A stretch of DNA of 48,086 bases. Origin: an uncultured Paracoccaceae bacterium (GTDB lineage: Bacteria; Pseudomonadota; Alphaproteobacteria; Rhodobacterales; Rhodobacteraceae). The stretch covers positions 1 through 48,086 of the forward strand of contig CALDYW010000172.1 of assembly GCA_937944395.1 (NCBI GenBank). Reading direction: 5' to 3'. Made by a program: the position numbers and the translations under genes. Position 1 is the first letter of the stretch, and every line of letters starts with the position of its first letter. The notes below the pieces were generated by a model, which was not told where the DNA came from, did not search any database, and saw nothing but the letters and a program-made list of their open reading frames with translations. Below are positions 42,419 to 48,086 of this stretch, one piece after another.

Positions 42419-42751
42419 ATGACCCTGACCGTTCCCCCCCGCGTTACCGACCGCGCCTTCGCGCGGCTCGCCGAGATCAACGCCACGGTCGATCCCCCGC
42501 GCGCCCTGCGCGTGGCGGTCGAGGGGGGCGGGTGCTCGGGCTTCCAGTACGACATCCGGCTCGACGATCCCGCCGCGGACGATCTGGTGCTGGAAAAGGG
42601 CGGCCAGCGGGTGCTGGTCGATCCGGTGTCGCTGCCGTTTCTCGCCAATGCCGTGATCGACTTCAGCGAGGAACTGATCGGTGCGCGTTTCGTGGTGAAC
42701 AATCCCAACGCCACCGCGTCCTGCGGCTGCGGTACCAGTTTCTCGATCTGA
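42419..42751 (+). CDS. erpA: Iron-sulfur cluster insertion protein (HesB/IscA/ErpA type)
   Basis: LRVAVEGGGCSGFQYDIRLDD ... GARFVVNNPNATASCGCGTSFSI (C, CGC motif). Confidence 0.93.
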   Translation: MTLTVPPRVTDRAFARLAEINATVDPPRALRVAVEGGGCSGFQYDIRLDDPAADDLVLEKGGQRVLVDPVSLPFLANAVIDFSEELIGARFVVNNPNATASCGCGTSFSI

Positions 42752-42789
42752 GCCGGTGGGGCGCAGCGCCCCGCGCAACGGGGCCCGCG

Positions 42790-43371
42790 ATGACGCCGAC
42801 CGAACGGATCGCCCGCGTCCTCGCGAACCCGCGCGGTCGGCTGGCAGCGTTCTTCGGGCTGGGCGTTCTCGACGGGTCGATCCTGCCCGTGCCGCTCGAA
42901 CCCTTCGTGCTGCCGGTCCTCGCCACGCACCCGCGCCGCGCGCCCCTGATGGCACTGGCGCTGCTGGCCGGATGCCTGACCGGATGCCTGATCTTCTACG
43001 CGATCGGCCTCGTCGCGGGCGAGGCGCTGGTCGATCCGCTGCTGCAGCGCCTGGGGCTGCTTGCGGCCTTCGAGGCGCAGCTCGACCCGATCCGGGAGAA
43101 CGCCTTCGCCACGCTCTTCGTGATCGGGCTCACGCCCATTCCCCTGCACATCGGCACGCTGGGCGCCGGCGTGACCGGGGTCGGCCCGGCCACGCTCCTT
43201 GCCGCGCTCTTGCTGTCGCGCGGGCTGCGCTATGCGGTGGTCACGTCGCTTGCGGTGCTGATCGGGCTCGGCGCGGAGGACTGGTTCCGGCGCAACCGGG
43301 GCAGAATGCTGCTGATCTGGTTCGGCATGGCCGCGGTCGGGGTGGTTCTCATCTGGCTCCTCCGCATCTGA
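42790..43371 (+). CDS. VTT/SNARE-associated-type membrane protein (YqaA-like)
   Basis: Multi-TM; GLGVLDGSILPVPLEPFVLPVL, FVIGLTPIPLHIGTLGAGVTGVG. Confidence 0.8.
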   Translation: MTPTERIARVLANPRGRLAAFFGLGVLDGSILPVPLEPFVLPVLATHPRRAPLMALALLAGCLTGCLIFYAIGLVAGEALVDPLLQRLGLLAAFEAQLDPIRENAFATLFVIGLTPIPLHIGTLGAGVTGVGPATLLAALLLSRGLRYAVVTSLAVLIGLGAEDWFRRNRGRMLLIWFGMAAVGVVLIWLLRI

Positions 43372-43380
43372 GCGGCGCCG

Positions 43381-44481
43381 CTAGCCGCCCGCGGCGCCCC
43401 CTTCGGCAGGGCCGACAAAGCGGGCGTTCTGTTCGCGGATCCGCGCGGCCGCCTCGTCGTAGAGGAAGGGGAGATAGGCATAGCGCCGGCCGCGCCTGAC
43501 CTGGCTGACGGAATGAAGGAGCGAGCAGGAGAACACCACCGCACCGCCCTTCGGCGCCTTGAAGCTGCGCGGCCCGTATTCCGGAAAGCTGACCTCGCCG
43601 CCGTCGAAGTCGTCGTTGAGGTTGATCGACACGGCGAACCGGCGGTGCGCGGTGCCGCGTGTGGTGTTGTCGCGATGGGCGCGGAAATGCCCTCCCTCCT
43701 CGGCATCGTAGCAGGCGACGATGTGGCGCTCCATCCGGCTGGCGGCGAACTGGTGGACCTTGGCGATCTCGGGCAGAACCCGTCGCACGAAACGGGCCTT
43801 CAGCTCCTCGATCAGGGCGGTATCCTCGATCACATGGTCGCGGCGGCGCTTGTGGCCTGCATCGAACATCGGAAGCGTCCGGCCGTTGACCTCGCGCATG
43901 AACCCCGATTCCTCGCCGCCGTGCGATTCGTAGAGCGCCACCAGACGGTCGCAGAGCTCGGGTTCGAAGACATTCGCCATCACGATGATCGGCACCGGCA
44001 CCTCGAACCCCGGATGCGCCCCGACCGGGGGCTGCGCGGCGAGGAAGTCCAGCACCTCGGCCGCGTCCGAGCCATCGGCGCGGAACGGCGTCACCTTCAG
44101 CACCCGCAAGGTCGGGTCGAGCACGACCCAGCCTTCGTGCGGCGCCCCCTGCGGAACGATCCGGTAGGCCGAGGCCACCCGCCGGTCGAAGTCCCAGAAG
44201 ATCCGGTAGCCGGGAATGCGGTCGGCGATGCGGCCCTCGGCCTCGTCGGCCGGATCGGCGGTCACCGCGAAGAAGCAGGCGCGCGTGTCGTCGAAGAGGT
44301 CGGGCCGGGCGAAGGCGGCGGCCAGCGCCCGGCGTGCGGCGGGATAGACCGACGAGCCGAGGAAGCACAGCACGATGTAGCGGCCTGCGACGGTGTCGAA
44401 GCGGAAGTTCGCGTTGACGGCCGTGCGCGCGGCAAAGACCGGGGCAGGATCACCGGGCAACAGCAGGCTCGGCAGGGCCAT
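43381..44481 (-). CDS. Peroxiredoxin-like domain fused to a 2OG-Fe(II) oxygenase (prolyl-4-hydroxylase-like)
   Basis: N-terminus LLLPGDPAPVFAARTAVNANFRFDTVAGRYIVLCFLGSS (AhpC/TSA-like); C-terminus HFRAHRDNTTRGTAHRRFAVSINLNDDFDGGEVSFPEYGP...LLHSVSQVRRGRRYAYLPFLYD (HxD...H...R). Confidence 0.88.
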   Translation of the reverse strand: MALPSLLLPGDPAPVFAARTAVNANFRFDTVAGRYIVLCFLGSSVYPAARRALAAAFARPDLFDDTRACFFAVTADPADEAEGRIADRIPGYRIFWDFDRRVASAYRIVPQGAPHEGWVVLDPTLRVLKVTPFRADGSDAAEVLDFLAAQPPVGAHPGFEVPVPIIVMANVFEPELCDRLVALYESHGGEESGFMREVNGRTLPMFDAGHKRRRDHVIEDTALIEELKARFVRRVLPEIAKVHQFAASRMERHIVACYDAEEGGHFRAHRDNTTRGTAHRRFAVSINLNDDFDGGEVSFPEYGPRSFKAPKGGAVVFSCSLLHSVSQVRRGRRYAYLPFLYDEAAARIREQNARFVGPAEGGAAGG

Positions 44482-44603
44482 GGGCGTGTCTCCTCCATCC
44501 GTAGGGGATGCGGATCAGGGGCGGCAGCGGTGGCATGAGACCAAGGGATCCCTGCGCCGACCAAGGAAAAAACGATGCGGAGCGGTGTGCGATCACGCGA
44601 TCG

Positions 44604-45254
44604 TTATCGTGGTCCTGCGTGTCTGGTTGCCGCGCCGGTCGCCGGGTCGGCCGGAAAGGCCCGCCGCGCGGCAAGGACACGGGCGCCCGCGGTCCAGAGG
44701 CAGAGCGCGGCGAAGCCGAAGGCAAGTGCGGCGAAGGCCCCCGGCCAGAGGCAGAACATCACGAAGGCGGCGATGGTCTCGGTGCCTTCGATCAGACCCC
44801 TCGAGAAGTAGAGCGACTTCAGACCCCGCGCCCGGGTCTCGAGCCCCCGCCGCTCGGCCAGGATGGCGTAGCCCAGGAAGGTCGTGCCGTTCACGAGGAA
44901 CGAGACCAGCAGCGCCGCGCCGGCCAGTCCGTTCGCCCGGGGATCGAGCGCGACGAAGGCGAGCGGGATCGCGCCGTAGAAGGCGAAGTCGGCGACGATG
45001 TCGAGGTAGCCCCCGAAATCGGTGCGCCGCGTCGCCCGCGCCACCGCTCCGTCGAGGCCATCGGCCAGCCGCGACGCGAGCAGGAGCGCGAGCCCGAGGC
45101 CCATGGCCCCCGCGGCGATCGCCGCCGCCGCGGACAGGCCGAGCCCGAGCCCGGCCAGCGTCACCGTATCGGCCGAAACCCCGGTTGCGGCCAGTTGCCG
45201 GCCCGCACGGTCGATCGCGGGGTCGATCGCCCGGCGCACCCATCCGTCCAGCAT
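44604..45254 (-). CDS. CDP-alcohol phosphatidyltransferase family protein
   Basis: LADGLDGAVARATRRTDFGGYLDIVADFAFYGAIPLAF matches the DG(x)2AR(x)8G(x)3D(x)3D signature. Confidence 0.93.
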   Translation of the reverse strand: MLDGWVRRAIDPAIDRAGRQLAATGVSADTVTLAGLGLGLSAAAAIAAGAMGLGLALLLASRLADGLDGAVARATRRTDFGGYLDIVADFAFYGAIPLAFVALDPRANGLAGAALLVSFLVNGTTFLGYAILAERRGLETRARGLKSLYFSRGLIEGTETIAAFVMFCLWPGAFAALAFGFAALCLWTAGARVLAARRAFPADPATGAATRHAGPR

Positions 45255-45415
45255 CGCCTTGCCCTCCCGGTCGCCCCGCCCGCCCCCCTTCGCGCGCCGC
45301 CTGCCCGAAGTCGCGGCGCGGCGCAAGCGCGGTGCCGCGGCGGAAACCCCGTCTCGCGGCCTTGTGCGCCGGCGCGGCGAGCCGGTAGATAAAGGCCAGC
45401 GGGAGATGGCCGGCC

Positions 45416-46195
45416 ATGCGGATCGCAACCTTCAACATCAACGGCGTGAAGGCCCGGATCGAGGCCGTGCTTGCCTGGCTCGACGAAAGCGGGCCCGACG
45501 TGGCGCTGATGCAGGAGCTCAAGTCGGCCGACGAGGCCTTTCCGCGCGAGCCCTTCGAGGACCGGGGCTACCGGGTGGAAACGCATGGCCAGAAGGGGTT
45601 CAACGGCGTCGCCATCCTGTCGCGCCTGCCGCTGGAGGACGTCGCCCGCGGCCTGCCCGGAGATCCGGACGACGCGCAGGCCCGCTGGATCGAGGCAACC
45701 GTCATCGGCAGCCGCGCGGTGCGGGTGTGCTGCCTCTACCTGCCGAACGGAAACCCGGCGCCGGGGCCGAAGTTCGACTACAAGCTGGCGTGGATGGCGC
45801 GCATGCGGCGTCGGATCGCCGGCCTTCTGGCGCTCGAGATGCCGGTGGTCTGCGCGGGCGACTACAACGTGATCCCCGAACGCCTCGATGCCGCCCGACC
45901 CGAGGCATGGACGGACGACGCCCTGTTCCGGCCCGAATCGCGGGCCGCCTTCCGCAGGCTCGTCCACCTCGGCCTGACCGATGCCTTCCGCGTCTTCGAG
46001 CCCGGCCCCGGGCATTACAGCTACTGGGACTATCAGGCCGCGGCCTGGGAACGCAACGACGGCATCCGCATCGACCATCACCTGCTGAGCCCCCAGGCCG
46101 CCGACCTGCTGTCGGGCGCCTGGATCGAGAAGGAGCGGCGCGGAGCGGAGAAGCCGTCGGACCATGTTCCGGTCTGGATCGAGCTCGAGGACTGA
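45416..46195 (+). CDS. xth: Exodeoxyribonuclease III
   Basis: MRIATFNINGVKARIEAVLAWLDESGPDVALMQELKSAD, VCAGDYNVIPERLDA, WERNDGIRIDHHLLSP, EKPSDHVPVWIELED. Confidence 0.96.
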   Translation: MRIATFNINGVKARIEAVLAWLDESGPDVALMQELKSADEAFPREPFEDRGYRVETHGQKGFNGVAILSRLPLEDVARGLPGDPDDAQARWIEATVIGSRAVRVCCLYLPNGNPAPGPKFDYKLAWMARMRRRIAGLLALEMPVVCAGDYNVIPERLDAARPEAWTDDALFRPESRAAFRRLVHLGLTDAFRVFEPGPGHYSYWDYQAAAWERNDGIRIDHHLLSPQAADLLSGAWIEKERRGAEKPSDHVPVWIELED

Positions 46196-46248
46196 CGCCC
46201 CGGCCGGGGTCCGACACGGCGCAGCCCGACCGGGACCGGGGAACGCAA

Positions 46249-46274
46249 GCGGGCCGCGGCAACCCGCGGCCCGC
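46249..46274. terminator. Putative bidirectional terminator between xth and carD
   Basis: GCGGGCCGCGG-CAAC-CCGCGGCCCGC, perfect 11-bp arms between convergent genes. Confidence 0.65.
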
Positions 46275-46298
46275 CCGGTCGTTCCGCCATCGCGCCGA

Positions 46299-46808
46299 TC
46301 AGGCGGCCCGGCTGACCAGAACCTCGTCCACCTGACGCGCGGCCATGCGCTCGTCGGTGCCGCTGACCGCCGCGACCTCGCGGGTCAGCCGCTCCAGCGC
46401 CGCCTCGTAGAGCTGGCGCTCGGAATAGCTCTGTTCGCGCTGGTCGTCGGCGCGGTGCAGGTCGCGCACCACCTCGGCGATCGACACGAGGTCGCCCGAA
46501 TTGATCTTCTGTTCGTATTCCTGCGCCCGGCGCGACCACATCGCCCGCTTCACCCGCGCCTTGCCCTTGAGGGTCGCCATCGCCCGCGACACGACATCCG
46601 GCGAGGACAGCGACCGCATGCCCACCTGGCTCGCGCGGTTCGTCGGCACGCGCAGCGTCATCTTGTCCTTCTCGAAGGAGATCACGAAGAGTTCGAGCCG
46701 GATCCCGGCGATCTCCTGCTCCTCGATCGAAACGATCCGCCCCACCCCGTGCGCCGGATAGACGACGAAGTCATTCGGACGGAATTCGGTTTTCTTGTCC
46801 TTGGCCAT
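46299..46808 (-). CDS. carD: CarD family transcriptional regulator
   Basis: FRPNDFVVYPAHGVGRIVSIEEQEIAGIRLELFVISFEKDKMTLRVPTNRASQVGMR. Confidence 0.96.
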   Translation of the reverse strand: MAKDKKTEFRPNDFVVYPAHGVGRIVSIEEQEIAGIRLELFVISFEKDKMTLRVPTNRASQVGMRSLSSPDVVSRAMATLKGKARVKRAMWSRRAQEYEQKINSGDLVSIAEVVRDLHRADDQREQSYSERQLYEAALERLTREVAAVSGTDERMAARQVDEVLVSRAA

Positions 46809-47107
46809 GCAGACGTTCCTAGACAGGACCCCCAGTCAGATTCGGCACGGCACCGGCGCAAGCGGTTCACCGCTTCCGCTGGAAGTCGCCACTGCCGCAA
46901 AAAACCACCGCGCAGGCGAGCAGCTCTGCGGATGGTGTATTCGTTCGTACCTTCCTTGTAACAGTTGCATATCAGAAATCACGCAGGAAAGAAAGGGGGG
47001 GCAGGGCTGCGGAACGGCCGGGCGGGCGCCGGATCCCTGCGGGATGGCCCCTTCGCCGCCCCCTGCCGCGGCCGGCCCGCGCCGCGGCGCGGCGCGAACG
47101 ACGCCCC

Positions 47108-47446
47108 CTACCCGCCGTTTCCCGGAGCCTCGGAGAAGTACTTCTCGAGCTTGCCGCTCTCGCCGTCGCGCGCCTCGGCATCCGGCAGCGGATCCTTCTT
47201 GGTGATGATCACCGGCCAGATCGCCGAGTACTTCCGGTTGAACTCGACCCATCGCTCCATGTCGGGCTCGGTGTCGGGCCGAATCGCATCGGCCGGGCAC
47301 TCGGGCTCGCAGACGCCGCAGTCGATGCACTCGTCGGGGTGGATCACCAGCATGTTCTCCCCCTCGTAGAAACAGTCCACGGGGCAGACCTCGACGCAGT
47401 CGGTGTACTTGCAGGCGATGCAGTTTTCGGTGACGACATAGGTCAT
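47108..47446 (-). CDS. fdxA: Ferredoxin FdxA (7Fe-8S type)
   Basis: [55 protein letters not shown]. Confidence 0.97.
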   Translation of the reverse strand: MTYVVTENCIACKYTDCVEVCPVDCFYEGENMLVIHPDECIDCGVCEPECPADAIRPDTEPDMERWVEFNRKYSAIWPVIITKKDPLPDAEARDGESGKLEKYFSEAPGNGG

Positions 47447-47510
47447 TGGGGCGAGGTCCGCGTGTCCAGCGAGGTTGACAGGGAGGAGGTAGTCCGCGGC
47501 GCGGCGACGA

Positions 47511-47825
47511 TCAACCCGTCTCGGCAGGCGCCGGAGATGCGGGACCGGGCGGGTCGAGATCGTCGTAGAGTGCGGCCGCCTCGGCGGCGGGTCCGCGCCG
47601 CAGGCCCGCAGCGGTCATCCGCACGACGCGCACCCTCGTGCCCTGCACGAAGGTGAGGACGTCGCCGGGCACCACGGAGCGGCCCGGCCGGGTGACGCGC
47701 TGCGCGTTGACACGGACGCCGCCGGCAGACACGGCGGCCGCCGCGAGGCTGCGGGTGCGGAAGAAGCGGGCATGCCACAGCCATTTGTCCAGGCGGATGC
47801 CGCCCCCGGGGGCCGGATCGCTCAC
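47511..47825 (-). CDS. RNA-binding S4 domain protein (HslR-like)
   Basis: [50 protein letters not shown]. Confidence 0.93.
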   Translation of the reverse strand: MSDPAPGGGIRLDKWLWHARFFRTRSLAAAAVSAGGVRVNAQRVTRPGRSVVPGDVLTFVQGTRVRVVRMTAAGLRRGPAAEAAALYDDLDPPGPASPAPAETG

Positions 47826-48086
47826 TCCTTCACCCGGAAGCCCATGAGCGCCGCGGCGAAGGGATTGTCGGGGTCGATCCGGTCCTTGCGGGAGGGGCCG
47901 GTTTCGTAGGCGCGGGGGCGCTCGTCGTCGCGCGAGCGGCCGCCCCCGCCCTGCCGGCTGCCGGGGGGCTTGCCGCCCTGCGGCTTGCCGCCCGTGCGGG
48001 CCGGCGGCCGCTCGCCCCTCGGCCCGCCCGACTTGCCGTCGGACCGGTCGGGCTGTCCCTTCGCTGCCGGCGCCGTGCCCCCGCCG
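47822..48086 (-). CDS. C-terminus of probable helicase (truncated by the window edge)
   Basis: Reverse-strand reading ends ...[32 protein letters not shown]-stop, overlapping the S4 gene GTG start; the DNPFAAL-type tail and the neighbours (S4, fdxA, carD) fit the alphaproteobacterial helicase family. Confidence 0.6.
   Translation of the reverse strand, partial: GGGTAPAAKGQPDRSDGKSGGPRGERPPARTGGKPQGGKPPGSRQGGGGRSRDDERPRAYETGPSRKDRIDPDNPFAAALMGFRVKE

Noticed and set aside
40283-42751. 822-aa plus-strand ORF
   Set aside because: Only its C-terminal 110 residues (42419-42751, IscA/ErpA type) are real; the rest is out-of-frame choV and antisense dgt.

Overview
The window is a high-GC alphaproteobacterial (Rhodobacterales-like) chromosomal segment, densely packed with vertically inherited operons. 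From left to right it holds: (1) a minus-strand cytochrome c oxidase cluster, ctaC-ctaB-small ORF-ctaG-ctaE-SURF1-thrC-M16 peptidase-GNAT; (2) tldD, dprA and topA, followed by a sulfotransferase-like gene and 3-oxoacid CoA-transferase subunits A/B; (3) a nearly complete Tad/Flp pilus locus, with two Flp-type pilins, cpaB, cpaC, an OmpA-like lipoprotein, cpaE, cpaF, tadB, tadC, two TPR proteins, a prepilin peptidase and an unusual winged-helix/AAA ATPase; (4) a choline-to-glycine-betaine module, betI-betB-Ser/Thr dehydratase-betA divergent from a choXWV transporter; (5) dgt, an IscA/ErpA-type protein, a VTT membrane protein, a peroxiredoxin-like/2OG-Fe(II) oxygenase fusion, a CDP-alcohol phosphatidyltransferase, xth, carD, fdxA, an S4-domain protein and the C-terminus of a probable helicase. 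I found no CRISPR array, tRNA, rRNA, IS element or prophage. The best leads are the Tad-linked wHTH-AAA ATPase, the non-canonical pilin pair with a strong stem-loop between them, the near-perfect 26-bp palindrome between betI and choX, the dehydratase embedded in the bet operon, and the peroxiredoxin-like domain that lacks a peroxidatic Cys and is fused to a dioxygenase. I do not see convincing evidence of a wholly new system. All functional calls are from reading protein motifs and synteny; no database search was run.
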